A stretch of DNA of 64,000 nucleotides from Puerhibacterium puerhi (GTDB lineage: Bacteria > Actinomycetota > Actinomycetes > Actinomycetales > Cellulomonadaceae). Below, piece after piece: positions 1 to 8,633 of the stretch (position 1 is its first letter; each line of letters begins with the position of its first letter). Made by a program: the position numbers and the translations under genes. Under the pieces are notes generated by a model. The model was not told where the DNA came from, made no database searches, and was given only the letters and a program-made list of their open reading frames with translations. The DNA is taken from contig NZ_WUWN01000001.1 of the NCBI RefSeq assembly GCF_009846865.1, positions 248,001 to 312,000 on the forward strand, read 5' to 3'.

Positions 1-1131
1 GGTGGGCAGCGCGTCGTCGGTCATGTACGCCCAGGCGTGCGTGGCGACGTGGGGGTCGGCCACCGCCTCGGCGAGCGTGGCGTGCCCGGCCAGTCGCCCG
101 GCGTACGCCAGCAGCGAGTGGGTGCCGTTGAGCATCCGCAGCTTGGCGGCCTCCCACGGCGCGACGTCGTCGACCAGCTCGGCGCCGGCGCGCTCCCAGG
201 CGGGCCGCGGCCCCGCGAAGCGGTCCTCGATCACCCACTGGCTGAACGGCTCGGCGACCACCCCGGCGTCGTCCCGGGCGCCGATCGTCGCCGCGATCCG
301 GGCGAGGACCTCGGGCGTGGTCGCCGGGGTGATGCGGTCGACCATCGAGCTGGGGAACGTGACCGACGCGGCCAGCCACCCGCGCAGGGCGTCGCCGACG
401 GCCCCGGGCAGCGCCGCGTCGACGACCTCGGCCACGAGACGAGCCAGGACCCGGCCGTTGTGGGCCACGTTGTCGCAGCTGAGCACGGTGACGGGGGCGC
501 CGCCGGCGCGGCGGCGGGCCGCGAGGCCCCGCACGAGCAGGCCGAGCGCGCTCGTGGCGGGGCGGGCGTCGTCGGCCACGTCCGCGCGCCCCGCGACCTC
601 CTCGGCGGCGAGCGCCGCGACGTCGTCGGCCACCTGCGCGGCGTCGAGGTGGCCGTCGGGGCGGCGGCAGTAGCCCTTCTCCGTGATGGTCAGGGTGACC
701 ACGTGCGTGGTGGCGGCGGACAGCGCCGCGACCAGGCGCGGCGTCTCGTCGAGCGGCGAGGCGACGTCGACGACGGCGCCGACGACCCGGGCCGAGGCGG
801 CCGGCTCGCCGTCCCCGCCTCCGCCCACCGACAGCACCGTGTAGCGACCGCCCTGCCGGCGCGCGGCGGCGGCGACGGGCGAGGGGCGCCTCATGCCCGC
901 GACGCCGAGGATGCCCCAGCGCAGGTCGCCGGTGGCGGCCATGGCGTCCTCGGTGCACACCGCCTGGTGGGCGCGGTGGAACGCGCCCCAGCCCAGGTGC
1001 ACCAGGCCCACCTGCTCCGGCAGGGCGCGCGGCTCGGCGACGCCGGCGGGCAGCGGCGTGCCCGGGCCCAGGAGGGGCAGGCCGGTCGGCACGTCGGTCG
1101 GCACGTCGACGGGCACGTCGGTCGAGGTCAC
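1..1131 (-). CDS. uxuB: Fructuronate reductase (mannitol dehydrogenase family), 3' end cut by window
   Basis: Translating leftward from the GTG at 1131 gives 377 uninterrupted codons to the window edge; the family is usually about 480-500 residues, so roughly the last 110 are missing. The N-terminal Rossmann segment GWGAFHRAHQ (about residues 48-57), a VTLTITEKGYC strand and the substrate-site KLRMLNGTH (about 330-338) are typical of long-chain mannitol dehydrogenases. In this family the neighbours decide the substrate. Next to uxaC and alpha-glucuronidase the likely reaction is NADH-dependent reduction of D-fructuronate to D-mannonate in the cytoplasm. The GTG start overlaps the TGA of the upstream LacI gene (GTGA), so the two are translationally coupled. 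The first 20 residues contain a degenerate VPVDVPTDVPT repeat. Mannitol dehydrogenase is the alternative. Confidence 0.8.
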   Translation of the reverse strand, partial: MTSTDVPVDVPTDVPTGLPLLGPGTPLPAGVAEPRALPEQVGLVHLGWGAFHRAHQAVCTEDAMAATGDLRWGILGVAGMRRPSPVAAAARRQGGRYTVLSVGGGGDGEPAASARVVGAVVDVASPLDETPRLVAALSAATTHVVTLTITEKGYCRRPDGHLDAAQVADDVAALAAEEVAGRADVADDARPATSALGLLVRGLAARRRAGGAPVTVLSCDNVAHNGRVLARLVAEVVDAALPGAVGDALRGWLAASVTFPSSMVDRITPATTPEVLARIAATIGARDDAGVVAEPFSQWVIEDRFAGPRPAWERAGAELVDDVAPWEAAKLRMLNGTHSLLAYAGRLAGHATLAEAVADPHVATHAWAYMTDDALPT

Positions 1132-2201
1132 GCGTCGTCCCTTCGGGAGGCGCTCGCGGCGGCTCGGGGTACGCTCGGCGTCGGCGCCGGGGCGGTCGAT
1201 CCTCGCACCACGAGCTCGGCGGGCACCAGCACCGGGTCGGCCGGGTCGGCCGGGTCGGCCTCGGGCTGCCCGGGCGCCCCGGTGGGCTCTGCCGGGGCGG
1301 GGCCGAGCGCCTGCACGAGCAGGTCGGTGGCGCGCTCGCCCAGCTCGCGCAGGTCGGTGTGCACCGAGGTCAGCGGCGGCGTGGTCAGCGTGGCGACGAA
1401 CGTGTCGTCGAAGCTGACGACGCTCAGGTCCTGCGGCACCTGCACACCGAGCGCGGCGGCGCGGCGCACCAGGCCCACGGCGACCAGGTCGTTGAAGGTG
1501 ATGACGGCCGTCGCGCCGGAGGCGACCACGACGCCCGCCGCCTCGTGCCCGCCGTCGACGTCGGGCCGGAAGGGGCCCAGCGGCACCAGCTCGAGGCCCT
1601 CCAGGCGCGCCCCGACGGCGGTCAGGCCGGCACGCCGCTGCCCGTCGGACCACGAGCGGGCCGGGCCGCCGACGTAGGCGATGCGACGGTGGCCGAGCGC
1701 GTGCAGGTGCTCGACCGCGAGCTGCACGCCGCCCGCGCCGTCCGAGCCGACGGACAGCGTGCGGGCAGTGCGGTGGTTGACCACGACGACGGGCTTGGTC
1801 CCCAGCACGTCACGGTCCTCGAGCACCGCGCGGGGCGAGCACAGCACGACACCGTCGGTCTGGTGCACCGCCGAGCGCAGCAGCTCGGCCTCGAGGGCCG
1901 GGTCCTCCTCGGAGTCGACGACGAACACGCCGAGCCCGTGCCCCCGCGCCCGCTGCGCGACGCCCTTGGCGACGGCGGCGAAGTACGGGTTCGACAGGTC
2001 CGGCACCAGCAGACCCACGGTGCGCGTGCGCCCGGCGCGCAGCCCGCTGGCCGCGCGGTTGGGCAGGTAGCCGAGCGCGTCGGCGGCGGCGGTGACGCGC
2101 TCCCGCGTGGCCGTCGCCACCTTCTCGGGCGCGGTGAGGGCCCGCGAGACCGTGGAGATCGACACCCCGGCGGCGCGTGCGACGTCGTGCACCGTGACCA
2201 C
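1128..2201 (-). CDS. LacI-family transcriptional regulator of the glucuronate genes
   Basis: A 357-residue protein with an N-terminal LacI helix-turn-helix (TVHDVARAAGVSISTVSRAL, starting at about residue 3) and a periplasmic-binding-protein-like effector domain ending in the usual VVSFDDTFVA and TPPLTSV segments. The reading frame stays open upstream to 2441, but a GTG at 2201 sits behind a GGGAGGGG ribosome-binding site and gives the normal LacI length. It is cotranscribed with the fructuronate reductase (GTGA overlap) and divergent from uxaC. The two TGCAAACGTT operators in the 307-bp gap fit autoregulation plus control of uxaC-aguA. The likely effector is a uronate or aldouronate; this is inferred from context only. 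Confidence 0.88.
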   Translation of the reverse strand: MVTVHDVARAAGVSISTVSRALTAPEKVATATRERVTAAADALGYLPNRAASGLRAGRTRTVGLLVPDLSNPYFAAVAKGVAQRARGHGLGVFVVDSEEDPALEAELLRSAVHQTDGVVLCSPRAVLEDRDVLGTKPVVVVNHRTARTLSVGSDGAGGVQLAVEHLHALGHRRIAYVGGPARSWSDGQRRAGLTAVGARLEGLELVPLGPFRPDVDGGHEAAGVVVASGATAVITFNDLVAVGLVRRAAALGVQVPQDLSVVSFDDTFVATLTTPPLTSVHTDLRELGERATDLLVQALGPAPAEPTGAPGQPEADPADPADPVLVPAELVVRGSTAPAPTPSVPRAAASASRRDDA

Positions 2202-2243
2202 GGCGGCCCCTCCCGCGCTTCGGGCCGCACGAGGCGGCACATG

Positions 2244-2257
2244 TGCAAACGTTCGCA
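2244..2257. promoter_or_regulatory. LacI-type operator 1 (TGCAAACGTTCGCA)
   Basis: A 14-bp near-palindrome centred on ACGT, with one asymmetric base pair per half-site, lying 43 bp upstream of the LacI start. The core AACGTT is the typical actinobacterial LacI half-site junction. A second copy shares the first ten bases. Confidence 0.7.
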
Positions 2258-2377
2258 GCGACTGTACCGCGAGCGCCGACCGCGCAGCGTCATCGCACGC
2301 GGCGTGGACATCGTCGCACGGTGGTGCTCGGCTGCACGGGCGTGGCGCTCGTGGTGCGGCGGTGCGGCGCGCTACGC

Positions 2378-2391
2378 TGCAAACGTTCTCA
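2378..2391. promoter_or_regulatory. LacI-type operator 2 (TGCAAACGTTCTCA)
   Basis: Twelve of 14 bases match operator 1 and the first eleven (TGCAAACGTTC) are identical. It sits about 118 bp before the uxaC start. The pair suggests looping or two-promoter repression by the adjacent LacI protein. Confidence 0.65.
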
Positions 2392-2508
2392 GCCCACCGG
2401 TGCGCGACGGGCGCGCACCAGGCGTCGTCGACGCCGGGCACGACCCCGTCAGCCCCGTGGAGCCCGGCAGGACCGGGAGCGCCGCGGACAGTGGAGGAGC
2501 ACGACGAC

Positions 2509-3999
2509 GTGACCCGGACCCCGGCCGCCGAGGCCGCCCCCTGGACCCTGCACGAGGACCGCGCGCTGCCCGCGGACCCGGCGACCCGGCCGATCGCTCG
2601 CGAGATCTACCGGTCCGTCCGCGACCTGCCGATCGTCTCGATGCACGGCCACGTGCCGGTCGAGTGGTTCGCCGACGACACCCCGTTCGGCGACCCGGCG
2701 CAGCTGCTGGTCGTGCCCGACCACTACCTGCTGCGGCTCCTGGTGTCGCAGGGCGCCACGCTGCCCGAGCTCGGCGTGGGCGCGGTCGACGGCTCCGCGC
2801 CGGCCGAGACCGACCCCCGGGCGGTCTGGCGGCGCTTCTGCGCGGGCTGGAAGCACCTGCGCGGCACGCCCACGCGGTTCTGGCTCGAGACGGAGCTGGT
2901 GGAGATCTTCGGCGTCACCCAGCGCCCGTCCGAGCGGACCGCCGACGCGATCTACGACCGGGTCGCCGCCGCCCTGGCCGACCCGGGCTTCCGCCCCCGC
3001 GCCCTGCTCGACCGCTTCGGCATCGAGGTCATCGCCACGACCGACCCGGCGTGGTCGTCGCTCGAGCACCACCACCGGCTGCGCGCCGACGGCCTGGGCG
3101 AGCGGGTGCTGCCGACGCTGCGGCCCGACGCCGTGCTCGCCCTCGACTCCCCCACCTTCGCAGCCGACGTCGCACGCACGGGTGCCGCGGTCGGCGTCGA
3201 CGTCACCTCCTACGCCGACTACCTGGAGGCGCTGCGCGCCCAGCGGGCACGGTTCCGGGCCGCCGGCGGGCGCGCCACCGACCACGGCCCCCTCCTGCCC
3301 GACACCACGCCGATGGACCACGCCGACGCCGCCCGCCTGTTCGACCGGGCCGTGCGAGCGTCGGCGCACGGCGCGTCCACCGGTTCCCCGGCCGGCCCCG
3401 CGGCCGACCCGGTGACGCCGGCGGAGGCTGCCGCGTTCGGCGCGCACATGCTGTTCCAGACGGCGGCGATGGCCGCCGAGGACCACCTGGTGATGCAGCT
3501 GCACCCGGGCGTCGTCCGGGGGCACGCCACGGCGCAGACCCGGCGCTTCGGGCCGGACAGGGGCTACGACATCCCCGTGGCCGTGGAGTTCACGCGGGCC
3601 CTGCGGCCGATGCTCGACGCGTTCGGCCACCACCCCGGCTTCCGGGCCGTCGTCTTCACCATCGACGAGGACGTCTACAGCCGCGAGCTCGCCCCGCTCG
3701 CCGGCGTCTACCCCGCGCTGCGTCTCGGGGCTCCCTGGTGGTTCCTCGACTCCCCCGACGCGATGCGGCGCTTCCGCGAGGCGGCCACCGAGACCGCCGG
3801 GTTCTCCAACACCGCGGGCTTCGTGGACGACACCCGCGCCTTCTGCTCCATCCCCGCGCGCCACGACCTGGCCCGGCGCATCGACGCCGGCTACCTCGCG
3901 CGCCTCGTCGCGGAGCACCGCCTGGAGCTCGACGAGGCCGTGGAGACCGCCGCGGACCTCGCCTACCACCTGCCCCTCGCCGCGTACGCGGCGGCCTGA
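2509..3999 (+). CDS. uxaC: Glucuronate (uronate) isomerase
   Basis: A 496-residue protein of the uronate isomerase branch of the amidohydrolase superfamily, converting D-glucuronate to D-fructuronate (and galacturonate to tagaturonate). The early SMHGHVPVEWFADDTPFGDP segment carries the H-x-H metal-ligand pair. EVIATTDPAW, LHPGVVRGH and WWFLDSPDAMRRF are conserved UxaC stretches. The GTG at 2509 was chosen because GGAGG lies 11 bases upstream; an in-frame GTG at 2491 would precede that site. The frame stays open to 2092, but the upstream part covers the operator region and lacks homology. It is followed 16 bp later by alpha-glucuronidase, so the two form one operon supplying and consuming glucuronate. 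Confidence 0.92.
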   Translation: MTRTPAAEAAPWTLHEDRALPADPATRPIAREIYRSVRDLPIVSMHGHVPVEWFADDTPFGDPAQLLVVPDHYLLRLLVSQGATLPELGVGAVDGSAPAETDPRAVWRRFCAGWKHLRGTPTRFWLETELVEIFGVTQRPSERTADAIYDRVAAALADPGFRPRALLDRFGIEVIATTDPAWSSLEHHHRLRADGLGERVLPTLRPDAVLALDSPTFAADVARTGAAVGVDVTSYADYLEALRAQRARFRAAGGRATDHGPLLPDTTPMDHADAARLFDRAVRASAHGASTGSPAGPAADPVTPAEAAAFGAHMLFQTAAMAAEDHLVMQLHPGVVRGHATAQTRRFGPDRGYDIPVAVEFTRALRPMLDAFGHHPGFRAVVFTIDEDVYSRELAPLAGVYPALRLGAPWWFLDSPDAMRRFREAATETAGFSNTAGFVDDTRAFCSIPARHDLARRIDAGYLARLVAEHRLELDEAVETAADLAYHLPLAAYAAA

Positions 4000-4015
4000 C
4001 CTGGAAGGACCGACG

Positions 4016-6181
4016 ATGGCCACCCCCGCACCGACCCTGCAGGACAGCACCGGGCTGCCCGTCGTGGGCGCCGCACCGTGCCTGACCGACGGCGGCGCCG
4101 TCCACCCCGCCTGGCTGCCCGACGCGGCATTCGCCCCGCTCGGGCGACGCCGGGTCGCCGTCGTCGTGCCCGGCGGCTCCGGGGAGGACGACGTCGTCGT
4201 GCGCACCGTGCGGGCGGAGGTGGCGGCGGCGACCCGTACGCACGGCGGCGCGGCGCTGGACCGCGTCGACGGCGCCGACGTCGCGCTCGTGCTCGACCCG
4301 GGCGCGGCCGCGCGGCTCGGCGGCCCCGAGGCGTTCGAGGTCGTGCGCGAGGCCGGCACCGTCACGGTGACCGCCGGCGCGGGTGCCGGGCTGATGTACG
4401 GCCTGTTCCACCTCGTGCGGGGCGGCGAGGCCGCGCTGTCGGGCGACGACGTCGTCGCCCGCCACGCGCCCGCGACGGCCCTGCGCATGCTCGACCACTG
4501 GGACAACGTGGCGGTGCACCCGGCGATGGGCCAGGTGGAGCGCGGCTACTCCGGCGGCTCCATCTTCTACGCGGACGGGGCGGTGCGCGCCGACCTGTCC
4601 CGGGTGACGCGCTACGCCCGGCTGCTCGCCGCGGCCGGCGTCAACCGCGTGGCGATCAACAACGTCAACGTCCACCCCCGCGAGGCGCGCCTGCTGACCG
4701 ACGACCTGCCCGAGGTGGCGCGCGTCGCCGCGGCGCTGCGCCCGTACGGCATCCGCACCCACCTGTCCGTGAGCTGGGCCTCGCCGGTCGTGCTGGGCGG
4801 GCTGACCACGTCGGACCCGCTCGACGACGAGGTGCGCGGATGGTGGCGGCGGGCGGCGGCACGGGTCTGGGAGACGATCGAGGACTTCGGCGGCTTCGTG
4901 GTCAAGGCCGACTCGGAGGGGCAGCCCGGACCGTTCGCGTACGGCCGCAGCCACGCCGACGGCGCCAACATGCTGGCCGAGGCGGTGGCACCGCACGGCG
5001 GCCTGGTGCACTGGCGAGCCTTCGTCTACAACCACACGCAGGACTGGCGCGACCGCAGCACGGACCGGGCGCGCGCCGCGTACGACCACTTCGTGCCGCA
5101 CGACGGCGAGTTCGCCGACAACGTGGTCGTCCAGGTCAAGCACGGCCCGATGGACTTCCAGGTGCGCGAGCCGGTGTCGCCGACGTTCGCCGCGATGCCG
5201 CGCACCCGCCTCGCCCTGGAGCTGCAGGTCACGCAGGAGTACACCGGCCAGCAGCGCCACGCGGTCTACCTCGGGCGGGCGTGGAGCCAGGTGCTCGGCT
5301 TCCGGTTCTGGGGCGACGGTTCGCCCACCGTGGCCGACGTCGTCGCCGGGCGCGGGCCCGGCGGTGCCGGCGGGGACGCGGGCGGCGACGGGGACGCGGG
5401 CGGGGACGGAGGCGCCGGCGGGGACGCGGGCGGCGGGACGGCGGGGCGCGAGGGCGGCGTCGCGGCCGTGTCGAACGTCGGGGACGACCGGTTCTGGACC
5501 GGGCACCCGCTCGCGCAGGCCAACCTCTACGCGTTCGGGCGCCTGGCGTGGGACCCCACGCTCGAGCCCGGGGCCGTCCTCGACGAGTGGATCGGGCTGA
5601 CCTTCCCCGGCGCGGACCCGCGCCTGCGCGAGGCGCTGCACGCCGTCCTCGACGAGTCGTGGGAGACGTACGAGATGTACACCGCGCCGCTCGGCGTCGG
5701 GTTCATGGTGCGGCCCCACCACCACTACGGGCCGGACGTCGACGGCTACGAGTACACCCCGTGGGGCACCTACCACTTCGCCGACCGGGACGGCGTCGGC
5801 GTGGACCGCACCCTCGCGACCGGCACCGGCTACGCCGGCCAGTACCCGCAGCCGTGGCGGGACGTGTACGAGGACCTCGCCACGTGCCCGGACGAGCTGC
5901 TGCTGTTCTTCCACCACGTGCCCTACACCCACGTGCTGCACAGGGGCACGACGGTGATCCAGCACGTCTACGACACGCGGTTCGAGGGCCTGGAGCGGGT
6001 GCTGCGCGCCGTGGAGACGTGGCGGTCCGTCGCCGACCTGGTGGACCCCGACGTGGCCGAGCGCGTCGCCGAGCGGTTCGCGGAGCAGGTGCGCTCGGCC
6101 ACCGAGTGGCGCGACGTCGTGAACACCTACTTCTGGCGCAAGTCCGGGATCCCGGACGCCCGGGGCCGCACGATCTACTGA
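4016..6181 (+). CDS. aguA: GH67 alpha-glucuronidase
   Basis: A 721-residue family 67 glycoside hydrolase that removes 4-O-methyl-glucuronic acid from the non-reducing end of aldouronic acids released from glucuronoxylan. The catalytic regions are intact: the acid Glu in KADSEGQPGP (about E301) and the inverting base pair Asp in HGPMDFQVREP (about D380) and Glu in LQVTQEYTG (about E408). RMLDHWDN is also a family signature. There is no signal peptide, so it acts in the cytoplasm on imported oligosaccharides. An unusual Gly/Asp-rich insertion of about 40 residues (coded at about 5348-5460) interrupts the C-terminal half. The ATG follows a GGAAGG site. It lies 16 bp after uxaC, and a long hairpin follows the stop. 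Confidence 0.94.
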   Translation: MATPAPTLQDSTGLPVVGAAPCLTDGGAVHPAWLPDAAFAPLGRRRVAVVVPGGSGEDDVVVRTVRAEVAAATRTHGGAALDRVDGADVALVLDPGAAARLGGPEAFEVVREAGTVTVTAGAGAGLMYGLFHLVRGGEAALSGDDVVARHAPATALRMLDHWDNVAVHPAMGQVERGYSGGSIFYADGAVRADLSRVTRYARLLAAAGVNRVAINNVNVHPREARLLTDDLPEVARVAAALRPYGIRTHLSVSWASPVVLGGLTTSDPLDDEVRGWWRRAAARVWETIEDFGGFVVKADSEGQPGPFAYGRSHADGANMLAEAVAPHGGLVHWRAFVYNHTQDWRDRSTDRARAAYDHFVPHDGEFADNVVVQVKHGPMDFQVREPVSPTFAAMPRTRLALELQVTQEYTGQQRHAVYLGRAWSQVLGFRFWGDGSPTVADVVAGRGPGGAGGDAGGDGDAGGDGGAGGDAGGGTAGREGGVAAVSNVGDDRFWTGHPLAQANLYAFGRLAWDPTLEPGAVLDEWIGLTFPGADPRLREALHAVLDESWETYEMYTAPLGVGFMVRPHHHYGPDVDGYEYTPWGTYHFADRDGVGVDRTLATGTGYAGQYPQPWRDVYEDLATCPDELLLFFHHVPYTHVLHRGTTVIQHVYDTRFEGLERVLRAVETWRSVADLVDPDVAERVAERFAEQVRSATEWRDVVNTYFWRKSGIPDARGRTIY

Positions 6182-6205
6182 CGCGCGGGCCGCCCGCCCC
6201 GCGGG

Positions 6206-6264
6206 CGACGGCTGGAGAACCGGGACGAAACTGATGTCGTTCCGTCCCGGTTCTCCAGCCGTCG
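6206..6264. terminator. 22-bp perfect inverted repeat, probable bidirectional terminator
   Basis: Positions 6206-6227 pair perfectly with 6243-6264 around a 15-base loop. No T-tract follows on either side. It sits between convergent aguA and the DUF624 gene, so it can end both transcripts. Confidence 0.7.
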
Positions 6265-6306
6265 GCGCGAAGGTCGGTGGGCTGCGGCGCGGGGCCGCAC
6301 GAGGGG

Positions 6307-7002
6307 TCAGGGGGTCGTGAACCGGCGGCGTACGTCGTCGAGCATCGGCCGGTCGTTGCGGTACCAGAGCCAGACCCACACCGAGCCGAGGGCGACGAGC
6401 CCGACGTCGGACGCCACCCATGTCACGCCGGCGGCGAATATCAGCAGCGAGAGCAGGCCGATCGTCACGAGCGGCAGCCGCAGGACGTAGTACGCGGCGA
6501 GGCGCGCGACGTCGCGTGCGCGGAACGAGAAGAACGAGGCGATCGCCACCGCGTGCAGCGCCCACAGCAGCACGACGACGGCGAGCACGGCGAGCACCAC
6601 GACGTACGCCGGGGTGAGCCCTGCGGCGCCCGCGTTGGCGAGCACCCACCCCTCGATGCCGAGCACCAGCAGGGCCGGAACCCACACGCGCAGGACGTCG
6701 AGCCCGTTGAGCCGATAGCCCTTCCAGAAGGAGCGCGCCGGGGTGAGCGACTCGGACCGGGAACGGTCCCGGACCGCGTAGAGCGCCGCCGAGAGCGCCG
6801 GCCCGAGCGGGACGGCGGCCAGGACGAGGAACGGCGCGTTGCCGGGCGAACGGTCGAGCAGCAGGAGCAGCACCGCCGTCGGCAGCGCCGCCACGAGGAG
6901 CAGCACCGCGACGACGACGAACCAGTAGACCGCGCCGGTGAGCCGGCCGAGTGGCCCGTGGCCGAAGTCGCCGGGGACGCGCTGGTGGGTCGCCTCAGCC
7001 AC
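6307..7002 (-). CDS. DUF624 (YesL-like) membrane protein
   Basis: A 231-residue polytopic protein with about five hydrophobic segments, starting with VYWFVVVAVLLLVAALPTAV at about residue 26. The sequence between the second and third segments (LGPALSAALYAVRDRSR, then TPARSFWKGYRLN) is the DUF624/YesL signature. The family often accompanies LplABC/YtcQ-type sugar importers, but its molecular role is unknown. Its start overlaps the end of the GH39 gene by 8 bp, placing it last in the xylo-oligosaccharide operon. An accessory role in uptake or in sensing the ABC system is only inference. Confidence 0.85.
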   Translation of the reverse strand: MAEATHQRVPGDFGHGPLGRLTGAVYWFVVVAVLLLVAALPTAVLLLLLDRSPGNAPFLVLAAVPLGPALSAALYAVRDRSRSESLTPARSFWKGYRLNGLDVLRVWVPALLVLGIEGWVLANAGAAGLTPAYVVVLAVLAVVVLLWALHAVAIASFFSFRARDVARLAAYYVLRLPLVTIGLLSLLIFAAGVTWVASDVGLVALGSVWVWLWYRNDRPMLDDVRRRFTTP

Positions 7003-8548
7003 GGTACGGTCCGCGCCCGAGGATGCGGGTGTCGTCGAGCCAGGGCGGCGTCTCGTCGACCACCGGGTCGATCTCCACGAGCGTCACCTCGTGCCGCGCG
7101 AGCGTCAGGTCGAGGTCGACCCGGCCCGCCACCAGCGGCACCGCCGCGTGGGACCGCACCGCCTCCGCGGCCTCCCGCAGCCGGTCGAGCTGGCGCGACG
7201 TCGGGGACAGCGGGCGGCCCATCTGCTGCCAGGCGGTGAACGCGTTGCCCTCGTCGTCGTTGACGACGGACCGGTGCACGTACGCCGTCCCCTGCCCGGC
7301 GACGCCGTGCCGGCCGACCGGGACGGACAGGCGCACCTGGTGCCGCTCCGGCTCCGTCGGGTCGTCGGTGCCGCCCACCGGCTGCCAGGCCAGGACGGTG
7401 ACCCGGCCGGACGCGTCCCTGGTGACGAGGTGGTCGTCGCCCCGGGCCAGGACGTCGGCCCCCATGCGGGCCATGAAGGCGTACAGGTGGTAGGTCGGCT
7501 TCTTGACCTGCCGGTGGGTGAGCATGCCGAACCCGCCGTGGAAGAACGCCGTCGGGACGTTCTCCTCCTCGAAGACGTCACAGAACGTCCAGTACGAGAA
7601 GGAGTCGACGTGGTCGCCGCCCGACGCGAGGACCGGGGCGAGGTAGGCCGCGTTGTACGCGGTGTCGTGCACCGGGTTGTCCGGGCGGTAGCTGGTGTTG
7701 AACTCCGTGACGTGCCGGGGCCTGCCCTCGAGCACGGTGCCGGCCAGCAGCTTCGCCGGCGTCGCGAACTGGTCGAGCAGGCTCTGCGGCCGGCGCAGGG
7801 TCTGGTAGACGCCGAACGGCACGTGCTGGGCCGGGCCCGACGAGTAGGCGTGGAACGAGACGAAGTCCGCCGGCAGGTCCCGCCGGGCCACGAGGTCGGC
7901 GAACGGGGCCCACCAGTCGTCGGCGCCGGGCGAGATCGCCGGGCCGCCCACCTGGAGCTCGGGGTCCACCTCCTTGACGGCGTGGGCGGTGGCCTCGTAG
8001 AGGCGGAAGTAGGCCTGCTGGTCCGCTCCGGCCCAGAAGTGGACGAGGTTCGGCTCGTTCCACACCTCGATCGGCCACGTCCGGACCTCCTCGAGGCCGT
8101 ACCGGTCCACCAGGTGCCGCAGCACGCCCTGCACCAGCGCGGCCCACTCGCGGTGGTCGGCGGGCGGGGTCACGTTGCCCTTCCACCAGAAGACGGTCTG
8201 CTCGCCCGACGCCAGACCCGACGGCATGAACCCGAGCTCCAGGAACGGCTTGATGCCCAGGTCCAGGTAGGCGTCGACCACCTGGTCGACGTACGTGAAG
8301 GCGTGGCGCGTCCCTGACCAGCGGGTCCCGTCGGGCCCCGTCACGTCGTACGGGCGGTGGACGCCGACGTCGTCGTGCAGCAGGCCGTGCCCACGCACGT
8401 GCCGGAAGCCGATCTCGGCCTGCACCAGCGCGAGCGACTCCTGGTAGTCGCGCCGCAGCGCGAGGTTGAACCTCCCCGTACCGACGCACGTGCGCCAGGC
8501 GTCGTCGAGGGTGCCGATCGGTCGGTCGGGCACGTGGGTGCGGGGCAC
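6995..8548 (-). CDS. xynB: GH39 beta-xylosidase
   Basis: A 517-residue family 39 glycoside hydrolase releasing D-xylose from xylo-oligosaccharides with retention of configuration. The acid/base Glu is in VWNEPN (E165) and the nucleophile Glu in HVTEFNTSY (E282). FRHVRGHGLLHDD and SFSYWTFCDVFEE are also family signatures. There is no signal peptide, so it should act on imported substrate. The GTG start at 8548 follows a GGAGGAG site five bases upstream. A strong hairpin separates it from the solute-binding gene upstream, which suggests attenuated read-through: high binding protein, lower enzyme. It pairs functionally with alpha-glucuronidase at the other side of the junction hairpin. Confidence 0.93.
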   Translation of the reverse strand: MPRTHVPDRPIGTLDDAWRTCVGTGRFNLALRRDYQESLALVQAEIGFRHVRGHGLLHDDVGVHRPYDVTGPDGTRWSGTRHAFTYVDQVVDAYLDLGIKPFLELGFMPSGLASGEQTVFWWKGNVTPPADHREWAALVQGVLRHLVDRYGLEEVRTWPIEVWNEPNLVHFWAGADQQAYFRLYEATAHAVKEVDPELQVGGPAISPGADDWWAPFADLVARRDLPADFVSFHAYSSGPAQHVPFGVYQTLRRPQSLLDQFATPAKLLAGTVLEGRPRHVTEFNTSYRPDNPVHDTAYNAAYLAPVLASGGDHVDSFSYWTFCDVFEEENVPTAFFHGGFGMLTHRQVKKPTYHLYAFMARMGADVLARGDDHLVTRDASGRVTVLAWQPVGGTDDPTEPERHQVRLSVPVGRHGVAGQGTAYVHRSVVNDDEGNAFTAWQQMGRPLSPTSRQLDRLREAAEAVRSHAAVPLVAGRVDLDLTLARHEVTLVEIDPVVDETPPWLDDTRILGRGPYRG

Positions 8549-8577
8549 TGTCTCCTCCGGGGTGGTGCGGCGACGTT

Positions 8578-8613
8578 CCGAGGCAGGGGCGCCGCGGGGC
8601 GCCCCTGCCTCGG
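8578..8613. terminator. 16-bp stem hairpin after the solute-binding protein gene
   Basis: Positions 8578-8593 pair with 8598-8613 around a GCGG tetraloop, a very stable GC stem. It lies between the binding-protein stop and the GH39 start on the minus strand. It may be a partial terminator that keeps binding-protein mRNA in excess. Confidence 0.65.
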
Positions 8614-8633
8614 GTTCTCACGGGAGCGGCAGG

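Larger units (their letters stand above)
2202..2508. promoter_or_regulatory. Divergent promoter region between the LacI gene and uxaC
   Basis: This 307-bp gap holds no convincing gene. It contains two near-palindromic LacI-type operators (listed separately) 134 bp apart, arranged so that one lies close to the regulator start and the other nearer uxaC. I could not pick clear -35/-10 pairs for either direction. Confidence 0.6.

Noticed and set aside
37-2441. Long plus-strand open frames opposite the fructuronate reductase and LacI genes
   Set aside because: They are Arg/Gly/Ala-rich, without domains, and arise from the third-position GC bias of the real minus-strand genes, whose products match known families.
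3656-6685. A 1009-codon open frame on the minus strand opposite aguA
   Set aside because: Low-complexity His/Arg/Val-rich translation and no homology; the GH67 enzyme on the other strand explains the region.
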